64,000 nt of DNA, taken from Ruegeria sp. 6PALISEP08 (GTDB lineage: Bacteria > Pseudomonadota > Alphaproteobacteria > Rhodobacterales > Rhodobacteraceae). The DNA lies in contig NZ_LGXZ01000017.1 of the NCBI RefSeq assembly GCF_001238295.1, positions 34,912 through 98,911 of the forward strand, in the 5' to 3' direction. Shown piece by piece: positions 51,446 to 60,573 of this stretch (position 1 is the first letter of the stretch; each line of letters begins with the position of its first letter). Both the position numbers and the translations under genes were made by a program. The notes below the pieces were generated by a model. That model saw only the letters and a list, made by a program, of their open reading frames with translations. It did not search any database and was not told the DNA's origin.

Positions 51446-52261
51446 GGTTCTGTTGCGAAGTTTCAGTTGGAAGAAGAGAACGCGCTGTAGCAGCAGGTTT
51501 AAGAGGCAAGTTCCGCGAACTGGCGCAACGGACTGAGTCCGAGTGTGATTTGACCTTTGCGGATCATGTGCGCCACTTCAATTCCGTCGAGCGTTGCCGC
51601 CGCTGAAGCGAAGGTCTTGAACCCCAGCATTGGCCGCGTGCGTCTTTTGATAAAACGGTGATCCTGTTTCACAATGCTGTTCAAGTATTTCCGCCTGACT
51701 ATTTCAATTGGGACTGGGCAACCAAAGCCTTTCGGCATCTTGTTTATGGCCTTGATGCCGGCCGTGTTCGCCCCGCTTTTGTCGATGACATTCTTTTTCA
51801 GAGGGCCGTTGACCTCCAGCATTCGGGCAAAGAATTTGGTGGCGGGTTTGTTTCAGCGCTGCGAAAGCTTGAAATCAATCGTTTTACCGTGCTTGTCCAC
51901 AGCTCGATAGAGATAAACCCACGCGCCTTTCACCTTGATGTAGGTCTCGTCCATTCTCCAAGAACGGTCGCAAGATTATCTGCGGCGACGCGCGGCCTCA
52001 GCAATCGTGCTAGAGTATCTTGTCACCCAGCGGTTCAGCGTAGTGTGATCCACCGAAACACCGCGCTCACCCATGATTTCTTCCAGGTCACGATATGAAA
52101 CACCATATCGAACGTGGAAGAAGACCGCGAATAGGATCACATCCTTCGGATATTGCGCACCTTTGAAAGAAATCATAGGCCAACCTTCAACTGTATAATG
52201 CCGTTCGCCACACAGGCGCTAACGCCATGAAGGTCAAGGGTCAAAAGTTTGCAACAGATCC
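51446..52261 (-). mobile_element. IS6-family insertion sequence, inactive
   Basis: About 816 bases bounded by inverted ends: GGTTCTGTTGCGAA at 51446-51459 and, inverted, GGATCTGTTGCAAA at 52248-52261, which match at 12 of 14 positions and resemble IS6/IS26 ends. The size is normal for the family. The flanking eight bases differ on the two sides, so no target duplication survives. The transposase frame inside is broken. It lies on the border between the replication block and the GDP-rhamnose locus. Confidence 0.8.
51499..52176 (-). pseudogene. Broken IS6-family transposase
   Basis: The N-terminal third (52176 to 51976) reads MISFKGAQYPKDVILFAVFF and then YRDLEEIMGERGVSVDHTTL, the usual helix-turn-helix start of IS6 transposases. 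The middle continues in another frame with WRMDETYIKVKGAWVYLYRAVD (first catalytic Asp). The C-terminal part is again in another frame from 51822 to 51499, with NVIDKSGANTAGI and QDHRFIKRRTRPMLGFK. At least two frameshifts are needed to join the pieces. In addition, the third catalytic residue, normally Glu in the V-E-Q-D-H motif, is Lys (VKQDH). The element cannot move on its own. Confidence 0.85.
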
Positions 52262-52299
52262 CACAACGGAACCTGCGTTTATCGGTTTATTGCAGAAAA

Positions 52300-52312
52300 C
52301 TGATCCCACGAT
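52300..52312 (-). repeat. Isolated iteron-like sequence
   Basis: On the minus strand this reads ATCGTGGGATCAG, identical over 13 bases to the start of the third iteron at 47422, but 4.9 kb away and inverted. It lies between the right end of the dead IS and manC. A shorter partial match (GTGGGATC) overlaps the IS end at 52257-52264. It may be a stray part of a second, lost origin, an extra RepA-binding site, or chance. Confidence 0.4.
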
Positions 52313-52387
52313 AAAAGAACCACCTTGAAAAACTGCTGTTAAGTTGAGAGTAGAGAGCCTCTATTTACTGGCAAAGGTTGTTTGATC

Positions 52388-53806
52388 GTGTCCATCACTC
52401 CTGTTCTTCTCTGCGGCGGTTCCGGCACTCGTCTTTGGCCGCTGTCTCGGAAATCCTATCCAAAGCAGTTTGCCGCCATTGCCGGGGAAGAGACCCTGTT
52501 TCAGGCTTCGGCCAGGCGTCTGTCCGGCGAGAGTTATGCTGCGCCCGTGGTGGTGACCGGGTCTGATTTCCGGTTTATCGTGACCGAACAGCTGCAGGCA
52601 GCGGGCATTGATCCAGGTGCGATTCTGATTGAGCCCGAAGGGCGCAATACCGCGCCCGCGGTTCTGGCTGCAGCCTTGCATGTGGCTGCGTCCGACCCTG
52701 AGGCCTTGCTGCTGGTCGCACCGTCCGATCATGTTGTGCCAGATGCAGACGCGTTCCGCGCCGCTGTGGTTGCGGGCGTGTCAGCGGCCCAGGCCGGGCA
52801 ATTGGTGACCTTTGGAATTACACCGGACCGGCCTGAGACCGGCTATGGGTATCTCAAGCTGGCGGCGGCGCCTGAAGGCAGCACACCCGTCAAGCTCGAC
52901 AGCTTTGTCGAGAAACCCGATGTAGATACTGCCACGGCGATGGTGGCCGATGGCAAACATCTGTGGAATGGCGGTATCTTCCTGTTCCGGGCCAGCGATA
53001 TCATCGCCGCCTTTGAAACCCACGCGCCAGCGCTGATGACCCCGGTCAAGGCAGCTTGCGAAGCGGCCAAGGCCGATCTGGGTTTCCTGCGGCTGGACCC
53101 GGAGGCCTGGAGGCAGGCCGAGGATATCTCGATCGACTATGCCGTGATGGAAAAAGCTGACAACCTGAGCGTCGTGCCGTTTTCCGCCGGCTGGTCTGAC
53201 TTGGGGGATTGGGACTCGGTCTGGCGTGAGGCGGGTCCGGATGAAAACGGGGTTGTGGCGACAGGCAGCGTTACGGCAATTGAGTGCAGTGACACGCTTT
53301 TGCGTTCAGAGGCGGACAATCTGCAAGTGGTGGGCATCGGCCTGAAGGACGTCATCACTGTCGCAATGCCTGATGCGGTTCTGGTAGCGGATAAATCCCG
53401 CGCGCAGGACGTGAAGAAGGCCGTCGAAGCGCTCAAGGCCAAAGGCGCAAACCAGGCCACCATATTTCCAAAAGATTTCCGCCCGTGGGGCTGGTTTGAA
53501 AGTCTGGTCGTTGGCGGGCGCTTTCAGGTCAAACGCATCCATGTCCACCCCGGCGCGGCATTGTCCCTGCAAAGCCATCACCACCGCTCCGAACATTGGA
53601 TCGTGGTCGAGGGGACTGCGAAGGTCACGGTCGACGACGACGTTAAACTGGTGACTGAAAACCAGTCTGTATACATCCCGCTTGGTGCCGTGCACCGCAT
53701 GGAAAACCCCGGAAAAGTGCCCATGGTGCTGATCGAAGTGCAAACCGGAAGCTATCTGGGCGAGGATGACATCATCCGTTATGAGGATGTCTATTCCCGG
53801 ACTTAG
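52388..53806 (+). CDS. manC: Mannose-1-P guanylyltransferase / mannose-6-P isomerase
   Basis: A two-domain cytoplasmic enzyme of the ManC/AlgA type, 472 residues (usual length about 470-480). The N-terminal nucleotidyltransferase domain has LCGGSGTRLWPLSRKSYPKQ and FVEKPD. The C-terminal cupin domain has RPWGWFESL, HPGAALSLQSHHHRSEHW and VYIPLGAVHRMENPG, the phosphomannose isomerase metal site. It supplies GDP-mannose to gmd and rmd downstream. The start is a GTG at 52388 or a TTG at 52382, and the AAAGG at 52373-52377 fits both. It begins the plus-strand polymer locus right after the dead IS. Confidence 0.95.
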   Translation: MSITPVLLCGGSGTRLWPLSRKSYPKQFAAIAGEETLFQASARRLSGESYAAPVVVTGSDFRFIVTEQLQAAGIDPGAILIEPEGRNTAPAVLAAALHVAASDPEALLLVAPSDHVVPDADAFRAAVVAGVSAAQAGQLVTFGITPDRPETGYGYLKLAAAPEGSTPVKLDSFVEKPDVDTATAMVADGKHLWNGGIFLFRASDIIAAFETHAPALMTPVKAACEAAKADLGFLRLDPEAWRQAEDISIDYAVMEKADNLSVVPFSAGWSDLGDWDSVWREAGPDENGVVATGSVTAIECSDTLLRSEADNLQVVGIGLKDVITVAMPDAVLVADKSRAQDVKKAVEALKAKGANQATIFPKDFRPWGWFESLVVGGRFQVKRIHVHPGAALSLQSHHHRSEHWIVVEGTAKVTVDDDVKLVTENQSVYIPLGAVHRMENPGKVPMVLIEVQTGSYLGEDDIIRYEDVYSRT

Positions 53807-53858
53807 AATGATCCGGGGAGACAGCTTTAACTGACCAGATGACTGAACGGAACCGGGA

Positions 53859-55142
53859 ATGGTGAAAGAACTCAATGCAGCTGAAAAGCGGCAGGTTGTC
53901 TATGACCTTACAGAGGTTCTTTTGGCTTCGACCGGCAAGTTGCGCTACTATGGGATTGCCAAGGTTGTTGCCGAGATCGGCGCGGAACTGAAGAAACAAG
54001 ATACCTCTGTCAGGTTCGCCGTTTTCTCACAAGGTCATGACGAACTGCTGGAGATATACCCGAGTCTGCGGGCAGACGGTGGGGTGGATCTGAACGTTCC
54101 GGTCGGAATCCGGCAACTGCGTGTGCGTAGTTACCATCACACCAAATCCCTGTTGCGGGATTTGGTGCTTGCTGTCGTTCGTCCGTTCGTCCAGCGCAGG
54201 AATCGCAAAGCCTGGGACGCAATAGCGCCTGGCATGACGCCCATTAACATGGCCGGCAAAACCCTGGTGAGTTGCGGGCGGCCCAAGCTGATAGTTGAAA
54301 TCCTATGCGCTCTGGATCGTAAGGGAGTGTCTTGCGATATCATACCATTGTTGCATGACATGATCCCTATGCACGATTTCGAACACCAGCTTGCAAGCTT
54401 CCCGCGCAATTTCATCGGGGACAACCAGCTGCTGGTATCTCGGGCCAAGGCGTTGTTGGCCAATTCCGAATTCACACGGCAAGAGATTTTGGATTTTTCC
54501 AAAAAAGGTATTCTACCCGAAGCGCCAGAAGTCTTTGCCGTACCTCTTGTGCATGAATGTCCAGAGGGAACCGAGCAGGCTGAGCAGGACGCGCCTGAAC
54601 AGCCGTATATTCTTACCGTTGGGTCAATGCTGGGCCGTAAGAATCTGGATGTGGTCTTCGAGGCGATGCGCCTTCTGAAGCGGGATGGGAAAGACGTTCC
54701 CACGCTGGTTCTGGCGGGGGCGTTGCGCCACAAGACCACCGCCTATCTGCAGTCGGACGAATGCAGCACAATCCGCGAGCATGTGGTCTTTCGCGAAAAC
54801 CCCAACCAGACGGATTTGGTAAATCTCTACAAGAATGCGCTGGCGCTTATCTTGCCCAGCCGAATGGAGGGCTGGGGGCTGCCTGCGGGCGAAGCTTTGT
54901 GGTTAGGCACACCAGCGCTCTGCTCTACTGCGGTGGCTCTGAAAGAGGTATGCGGAGACCTTGGTATCTATTTCGATCCGGATCGAGCTGATCAGCTTGC
55001 AGATCACATCACAAGGTTGCTGTCGGATCCGGATTTCACCGGGCAGCTGCGTGCACGCATTGCCGCGCGCAAGCCGCAACTTCGCACCTGGACAGATGTT
55101 GCTGCGGATTTGCGAGAGGTATTGCAAAAACTGGGATACTGA
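53859..55142 (+). CDS. GT4 family glycosyltransferase
   Basis: A 427-residue GT-B enzyme. The N-domain VVYDLTEVLLASTGKLRYYG is the D-x-[ST]-x2-Y/G type start of the mannosyl/rhamnosyltransferase group, and IIPLLHDMIPMHDFEH is the L-H-D-x2-P loop. The donor domain shows ILTVGSMLGRKNLDVVFEAM and MEGWGLPAGEALWLGTPAL (E-x7-E). It follows manC by 52 bases and shares its general type with the products at 55355 and 61815. It is therefore likely to use GDP-mannose or GDP-D-rhamnose made by this locus. Individual linkages cannot be told. Confidence 0.9.
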   Translation: MVKELNAAEKRQVVYDLTEVLLASTGKLRYYGIAKVVAEIGAELKKQDTSVRFAVFSQGHDELLEIYPSLRADGGVDLNVPVGIRQLRVRSYHHTKSLLRDLVLAVVRPFVQRRNRKAWDAIAPGMTPINMAGKTLVSCGRPKLIVEILCALDRKGVSCDIIPLLHDMIPMHDFEHQLASFPRNFIGDNQLLVSRAKALLANSEFTRQEILDFSKKGILPEAPEVFAVPLVHECPEGTEQAEQDAPEQPYILTVGSMLGRKNLDVVFEAMRLLKRDGKDVPTLVLAGALRHKTTAYLQSDECSTIREHVVFRENPNQTDLVNLYKNALALILPSRMEGWGLPAGEALWLGTPALCSTAVALKEVCGDLGIYFDPDRADQLADHITRLLSDPDFTGQLRARIAARKPQLRTWTDVAADLREVLQKLGY

Positions 55143-55354
55143 AATCGCCAATGCTGTTGCTCACCTCCATATGCGGTCGGTCAGGGCAGCCACATCGACA
55201 CCATGAAATCCGGAGTTCGGGCCAGATTGCGCTTGTTCGTGAGGTGTTAGTCGCGGGCGCGCAAAGTTGTTAAACCCAATACACCTTGGAAAAGCTGCGA
55301 GGCTATCCATCAAGATGAAGCCATTTCATCTGGCTGAATGCGTGGAGAGTAACT

Positions 55355-56827
55355 ATGAATACCCCTATGTTTAACACAGATGGCAACAGAGTTTTTTTCG
55401 ATATCTCTGGGTTGATCACTTATATCAAAAAAATTGACCGCTACTCTGGCATTCAACGCGTTATAGTAGAATTGATCACTGAGTTTGCCCAACTCAGTGA
55501 TCCTAAGCTAATTTACCTAAGTTGGTGTGATCCGCGGTCCGGGGTTCAACGCTGCGTGCGTCTGAGCGAGATAGGGCAGGATACACTCGCCTCACCGGTG
55601 AAACTGAGACAACTCTTCCATCCTTGGAAGGCGGCACACTCGAATCTTCCAGTGCTGGATAGATACAGAAATAGTCCTGCCAAGTATTTCTTTCACCGTA
55701 CCAAGCTGGATGTGCTGAGCTTGCTTCGGAGGGAAGCTCCCTTTCGAAAAAAGGATATGTCATCAAAATCGTGGCGTACAGCCCGATGGAAGAAAACACC
55801 CAAAAGCATCTCAGGGTCCCGCCGCACAGAGCTGCCTTTATTCGAATTGGCCACAGAGGGGGACCATCTTGTTCTTCTGGACAGCAGCTGGCAGGCGCAC
55901 CAGAGTCAAGGATTCCGCATGGCCAGGACGCATGGGATGGAAGTGCATACGCTTGTCTATGACCTGGTTCCAATCGTGACCCCGGAGCTTACGGCTGGGA
56001 CCATGCCTTACATATTCTATGACTGGCTTTTGACCTCTCAGGAATATACGAGCCGCTACATGACGATCTCCGAAGCCACCCGATGCGATCTTTTGCACTT
56101 TTTCCAGGCACATAATATCCAGCATACAGCAACGACTGTTCCTTTGGCGCAGGCTGGGCTGTCCAAAACCGAGGCAGCAGAAGAGGAAACCCAGACGCAG
56201 GGGCCCGTGTCGTCCCGGATTTCGTTTGACGCATATCCGCACCTCAAGGACACCAGCCAACTGAGTGCCGAACTGCGGAAAGTTACCGGGGAACCCTACG
56301 CCCTATGTGTTGGCACAATCGAACCACGCAAGAATGTATGGCGCACGGCGATGGCATGGAAATATCTGGTGGATCAGGGCCATCTTGATATACCAAAGCT
56401 GGTATTCGCTGGTCGCAGGGGGTGGTTGACGGCGGAGTTTGACCTTCTGATGAAGGGGACTGGCAATGTATATGGTTATGTAAACATCGTTGAGAGCCCG
56501 ACAGATGAAGAGCTTCGCGCCCTTTACAAGAATTGCCAGTTCATATTGATGCCCAGTATTTACGAGGGCTGGGGTCTGCCTGTGGGCGAGGCGTTAGCTT
56601 ATAAAAAGACGGGGGTTGTCGCCCAGAACAGTTCGCTTGTCGAAGTTGGAATGGATCTGGTTGAATACTGTGATGCAATGAGTATCGAAAGCATTGCAGA
56701 AGCTGTTTTAAGGCTCAACGATCCTTCTCGCCGTGCAACCTTGGAAGACAAAATACAAACCGCGCATTTGCGCAGTTGGACCGATGTGGCTCAGGATATG
56801 GGACAGGCTATGTACGCACCCAAATAA
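55355..56827 (+). CDS. GT4 family glycosyltransferase with long N-domain
   Basis: A 490-residue GT-B enzyme about 80 to 100 residues longer than its neighbours. VFFDISGLITYIKKIDRYSG and IQRVIVELITEF are the N-domain start, and TLVYDLVPIVTPELT is the D-x2-P loop. CVGTIEPRKNVWRTAMAWKY and YEGWGLPVGEALAYKKTG carry the donor motifs with E-x7-E. The extra length is a basic insert at about residues 100-160 (KKDMSSKSWRTARWKKTPK) that may contact the membrane. It resembles the two-domain mannosyltransferases of O9a-type polymers. It has 212- and 256-base gaps on either side, in which I see no gene. Confidence 0.88.
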   Translation: MNTPMFNTDGNRVFFDISGLITYIKKIDRYSGIQRVIVELITEFAQLSDPKLIYLSWCDPRSGVQRCVRLSEIGQDTLASPVKLRQLFHPWKAAHSNLPVLDRYRNSPAKYFFHRTKLDVLSLLRREAPFRKKDMSSKSWRTARWKKTPKSISGSRRTELPLFELATEGDHLVLLDSSWQAHQSQGFRMARTHGMEVHTLVYDLVPIVTPELTAGTMPYIFYDWLLTSQEYTSRYMTISEATRCDLLHFFQAHNIQHTATTVPLAQAGLSKTEAAEEETQTQGPVSSRISFDAYPHLKDTSQLSAELRKVTGEPYALCVGTIEPRKNVWRTAMAWKYLVDQGHLDIPKLVFAGRRGWLTAEFDLLMKGTGNVYGYVNIVESPTDEELRALYKNCQFILMPSIYEGWGLPVGEALAYKKTGVVAQNSSLVEVGMDLVEYCDAMSIESIAEAVLRLNDPSRRATLEDKIQTAHLRSWTDVAQDMGQAMYAPK

Positions 56828-57083
56828 TTCAATACGTACTTGAGAATTTCAGGAGTTTCGGCACTACAACCTGTGATCAAACGCTTGTGTTCAGCATTCA
56901 ATGCTCGGAACAGAACATTCAACCGCCAATCCAGGACTTTGCAGACAGCTTGTTCAGCAGCAAGAGTGAGCGAAATCATACCACAAACGCCATGTACATA
57001 TGGCGCAGTTGAGAAAAAAGAGTATTGCTCGTGTCGAGGTGTCTCACCCGACGGGTAATCGACAAAACAGAAAGGGATTAGAA

Positions 57084-58121
57084 GTGACAAAAACTGCGAT
57101 CGTCACAGGTATTACTGGGCAGGATGGTGCCTATCTCGCACAGCTGTTGCTGGACAAAGGATACAAGGTCGTTGGCACCTTCCGCCGGGTTGTTTCCACG
57201 AATTTTTGGCGCATTGAAGATTTGGGAATTCGCAATCACCCCAATTTGGTTCTGTCAGAACTCGATCTGACCGACATGGGGACGATGATCCGGCTTATTC
57301 AGCGGGTAGAGCCGGAGGAAATCTATAACCTGGCTGCTCAAAGTTTTGTGGGCGTCTCGTTCGAACAGCCGCACACGACCGCGCAGATTACCGGCATTGG
57401 TGCGTTGCATCTGCTCGAAGCCATCAGAATCGTGAACCCCAATATCCGGTTCTATCAGGCATCCACGTCCGAAATGTTCGGCAAGGTTCAGGAAGTGCCA
57501 CAGCGCGAGACGACCCCGTTCTGGCCGCGCAGCCCTTATGGTGTCGCCAAGCTTTATGCTCATTGGATGACCATAAACTATCGCGAAAGCTACGATATGT
57601 TTGGCAGCTCGGGCATTCTCTTCAACCACGAGAGCCCTTTGCGGGGGCTGGAGTTTGTGACCCGGAAGATCACTGATGCAGTTGCCAAAATCAAATTGGG
57701 CCAGCTTGACTGCCTTGAGCTGGGCAACCTCGACGCGAAACGCGACTGGGGTTTTGCCCGGGATTACGTGGACGGCATGTGGCGTATGCTGCAAGCCGAT
57801 GAACCTGACACGTTTGTGCTGGCAACCGGTCGCACCGAGACCGTACGGGATTTTGTCTCCATGGCATTCAAGAGTGCGGGGATCCAGTTGCGTTTCGAAG
57901 GTGAAGGAGAGAAGGAAGTGGCCGTGGACACCGAAAGTAATCGTGTTCTTGTACGGATCAGCCCCAAATTCTATCGGCCTGCCGAAGTTGATTTGCTGAT
58001 TGGTGACGCAAACAAGGCAAAGCAGGAGCTTGGTTGGGAAGCGACAACGTCTCTGGAAGATCTTTGCCAAATGATGGTCGAAGCAGATCTTGCGCGCAAC
58101 GAGAAAGGCGTGTCCTTCTAA
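57084..58121 (+). CDS. gmd: GDP-mannose 4,6-dehydratase
   Basis: An NAD(P)-dependent SDR enzyme that converts GDP-mannose to GDP-4-keto-6-deoxymannose. [19 protein letters not shown] is the Gmd-specific Rossmann motif. [20 protein letters not shown] carries the active-site Ser/Thr and Glu. [20 protein letters not shown] has the catalytic Y-x3-K, and [16 protein letters not shown] and [20 protein letters not shown] are further signatures. I chose the GTG at 57084 because AAGGG lies seven bases before it. The frame from 57000 is not family sequence. The stop overlaps the rmd start by one base. Confidence 0.96.
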   Translation: MTKTAIVTGITGQDGAYLAQLLLDKGYKVVGTFRRVVSTNFWRIEDLGIRNHPNLVLSELDLTDMGTMIRLIQRVEPEEIYNLAAQSFVGVSFEQPHTTAQITGIGALHLLEAIRIVNPNIRFYQASTSEMFGKVQEVPQRETTPFWPRSPYGVAKLYAHWMTINYRESYDMFGSSGILFNHESPLRGLEFVTRKITDAVAKIKLGQLDCLELGNLDAKRDWGFARDYVDGMWRMLQADEPDTFVLATGRTETVRDFVSMAFKSAGIQLRFEGEGEKEVAVDTESNRVLVRISPKFYRPAEVDLLIGDANKAKQELGWEATTSLEDLCQMMVEADLARNEKGVSF

Positions 58122-59014
58122 TGTCCGCTCCGCGAGTTCTGATAACCGGGCGTTACGGGTTTACCGGACACTACGCCGCAAAAGAGCTTGAAAGGGCGGG
58201 ATGGGATGTTTGGGGGACCGGGACACACCCGGCTCCTGAACCCGATCCCAATTACCTAGAAGCGGATTTGACCGACGCTCGCAGCCTCGAGCAGGTTATC
58301 ACAAATGTCGCGCCGGACGCGGTGCTGCATTTGGCGGGGGTCGCCTTTGTGGCGCATGGGACAGCAGAGAGCTTTTATCAGGTCAATCTGATGGGAACGC
58401 GTTGCTTGCTTGAAGTACTTGCCAACACCGGGCACGGAAGCAAGGCCGTTGTTCTGGCCAGTAGCGCAAATATTTATGGCAACGCCACAGAGTCATCCAT
58501 CCCGGAAACTGCCCGCCCGGCGCCGGTTAATGATTATGCGGTTTCAAAGCTTGCCATGGAGCACATGGCCCGGCTGTTTGATGACTGCCTGCCTATCGTG
58601 ATCGCGCGGCCATTCAATTATACGGGCCACGGGCAGGATCCTAAATTCCTTGTGCCCAAGATCGTTTCTCATTTTAGTCAAAAGCTGCCGCAGTTGGAAC
58701 TGGGTAATCTGGATGTTGCCCGGGACTTTTCGGATGTGCGCGACGTGGCGCGGATATACAGGTTATTGCTTGAAAACGCGCCTCGGGGTGAGACCGTGAA
58801 TATCTGCTCGGGCAAGGCAACGGCGCTAGGAGAGATCCTGAACATGTGCCGAACCATCACCGGCCATGAGATCGAAGTGGTATCCAACCCTTCCTTTGCG
58901 CGTGCTCAGGAAATAAAAATTCTGATGGGCGATCCATCGCATCTGGAAAGTCTGATCCCGGTGGGCGTTCGTCACAGCTTGGAAGAGACGCTGAGATGGA
59001 TGCTGAATGAGTAA
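58121..59014 (+). CDS. rmd: GDP-6-deoxy-D-mannose reductase
   Basis: An SDR enzyme that reduces the 4-keto group of the Gmd product to give GDP-D-rhamnose. VLITGRYGFTGHYAAKEL is the NAD(P) motif, LASSANIYGNA the active-site strand, and NDYAVSKLAMEHMARLF the Y-x3-K. ARPFNYTGHGQDPKFLVPKI, ELGNLDVARDFSDVRDV and NICSGKATALGEIL match the Rmd pattern of Pseudomonas A-band synthesis. The product of 297 residues lacks the features of GDP-fucose synthase (longer, GHRGMVGSA start), so D-rhamnose is more likely than L-fucose. It is translated together with gmd through the shared A of TAATG. Confidence 0.9.
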   Translation: MSAPRVLITGRYGFTGHYAAKELERAGWDVWGTGTHPAPEPDPNYLEADLTDARSLEQVITNVAPDAVLHLAGVAFVAHGTAESFYQVNLMGTRCLLEVLANTGHGSKAVVLASSANIYGNATESSIPETARPAPVNDYAVSKLAMEHMARLFDDCLPIVIARPFNYTGHGQDPKFLVPKIVSHFSQKLPQLELGNLDVARDFSDVRDVARIYRLLLENAPRGETVNICSGKATALGEILNMCRTITGHEIEVVSNPSFARAQEIKILMGDPSHLESLIPVGVRHSLEETLRWMLNE

Positions 59015-59317
59015 CCTGAACCAACCACCCTGGCACCATTTTCGGTTTGAGCTATGAGCGGATGCGCCTAGGTTGTAGCCTTCGCTATACTGTGGGGCTC
59101 ATCGGTTCCCGGCCCGTTCCATGGCGTGTGAGTGCTCAACCTCTGTTCAGAGCTGCACCGCCTTAGTCCTGAGCGGGAAGAGCCAATATAGTGGAACGAA
59201 ATCTGGATGAGAACCGGGATGAACTCCGGCTGATCATGCACTAACAATTGGATTGGGCTGTTGAAGCAGGGCCAATCATCTTCGACAAAGCTAAGTGAAC
59301 GACGAAAGTATGGAAGT
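59015..59317. other. Intergenic stretch, nothing recognised
   Basis: About 300 bases between rmd and the methyltransferase gene with no coding sequence that I can support and no clear hairpin with a T run. A short minus-strand frame at 59068-59328 has no motif. It may hold a second promoter for the three downstream genes. Confidence 0.45.
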
Positions 59318-60571
59318 ATGACGGACACCTTCTATCGCGATCTGGAAGCGCAGTTTCGTGGCGATCCTTCTCATATTTTGAGCCGTTTGCGGGTGTATCA
59401 ACCGTTTTTGACTCCGCTTGCCTGTCAGGAGGGGGGCGCACAGGCGCTTGACCTGGGGTGTGGTCGAGGTGAATGGCTTGAAATCCTGGAGGAAGCCGGC
59501 CTTAGTGCGCGTGGCGTTGATATCGACAAGGCCATGCTGGATGTTGCCCGCGACAAGGGGTTGGCCGTTGAAAGCATGGAGGCGTTGACAGCAATACGGG
59601 CGCTTCCAGATAACACGCTTGCGCTCGTTTCAGCTTTTCATCTGATTGAACATTTGCCGTTTGATGAAGTGCGCGAGCTGGTAGAAGAAGCACGCCGTGT
59701 CTTACGTCCGGGGGGGCTTTTAATTCTGGAAACGCCCAATCCGGAAAACCCGCTTGTTGGCCTGGTAAACTTCCATCTCGATCCCACTCATGTACGGCCG
59801 CTGCCCCCAATCTTGACCAGTTTTCTCACTGAGCACGCCGGATTCTCTCGTAATGTGGTTCTTCGGCTTCAGGGCAGTGAGCCAAAAGACGAAACGGCTG
59901 CCCATCTGATCAGTCTTTTGACAGATGTTTCGCTGGACTATGCAGTGGTGGCACAGGTCGATGGTCCAAAGATCGGCGATTTGGATAAGGCTTTTGCACT
60001 CCAGCTTGGGATGGACCTTCACCATGGCTTACACCGGTTTGATGCGGCCCTTTCAGCGCGCATGTCTGATATTCATCAGGTGCTGGCCAACCAGGATAAG
60101 GCCATCACTGCACTGAGAAAAGAGTTGAAGCAGGTCGCACCTTTGGCCGCGGAATTGCCGGCCCTGCGCCGCAAAGCCCAGGAACAGCAAAAGGTACTGA
60201 AGGAACTCCTAAATCAATCCAAGCGTAGTATTCTGGAACGTCTGCTGTTCCGGCCCGTGAGTGGCCGTCCAAAGCGTGCTTTGCGGAGGTTACTGTTCCA
60301 CACAAATGGTAAACCGCGTGGAATGTTCCGAAAATGGATCGTTGATGGTGATGGAACCCCTCGGCGTCTGTTCCGACAGTGGATGAGCAGCCCGGATTAT
60401 CTGATGTTGCCTTGGCCTGCGAACCAGCATCTGGGCACAGTGCCTGAACCTGAGGAAAATATTCTTGTTTTTGATCCTCACAGACCGCGCTCGACTGATT
60501 TACCTGCGCATGTCATGACAATCGAAGAACTTGTCGCCAAAGCTGACGATTCGACCAAGAGAGGCACCTGA
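59318..60571 (+). CDS. SAM methyltransferase with coiled-coil tail
   Basis: A 417-residue protein. Residues 1-200 are a class I methyltransferase: ALDLGCGRGEWLEILEEAG is SAM motif I, SAFHLIEHLPFDEVRELVEE a later strand, and LRPGGLLILETPNPEN the post-motif. Residues 255-310 are a predicted coiled coil (LANQDKAITALRKELKQVAP, ELPALRRKAQEQQKVLKELL), followed by a basic, repetitive region with three RRLLF/RLLFR-like segments. The plan (methyltransferase plus coiled coil plus basic tail) recalls WbdD, which caps D-mannan chains and measures their length, although no kinase domain is seen here. The position right after gmd-rmd suits a chain-end methylase of a D-rhamnan. The ATG at 59318 was chosen because the domain starts there. 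Confidence 0.8.
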   Translation: MTDTFYRDLEAQFRGDPSHILSRLRVYQPFLTPLACQEGGAQALDLGCGRGEWLEILEEAGLSARGVDIDKAMLDVARDKGLAVESMEALTAIRALPDNTLALVSAFHLIEHLPFDEVRELVEEARRVLRPGGLLILETPNPENPLVGLVNFHLDPTHVRPLPPILTSFLTEHAGFSRNVVLRLQGSEPKDETAAHLISLLTDVSLDYAVVAQVDGPKIGDLDKAFALQLGMDLHHGLHRFDAALSARMSDIHQVLANQDKAITALRKELKQVAPLAAELPALRRKAQEQQKVLKELLNQSKRSILERLLFRPVSGRPKRALRRLLFHTNGKPRGMFRKWIVDGDGTPRRLFRQWMSSPDYLMLPWPANQHLGTVPEPEENILVFDPHRPRSTDLPAHVMTIEELVAKADDSTKRGT

Positions 60572-60573
60572 AC

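Noticed and set aside
51446..52261. Active insertion sequence
   Set aside because: The transposase is frameshifted at least twice, its catalytic Glu is Lys, and no target duplication is present.
57000..59014. GDP-L-fucose or L-rhamnose (rml) synthesis
   Set aside because: No rmlABCD genes are present, and the reductase matches Rmd rather than the longer GDP-fucose synthase.
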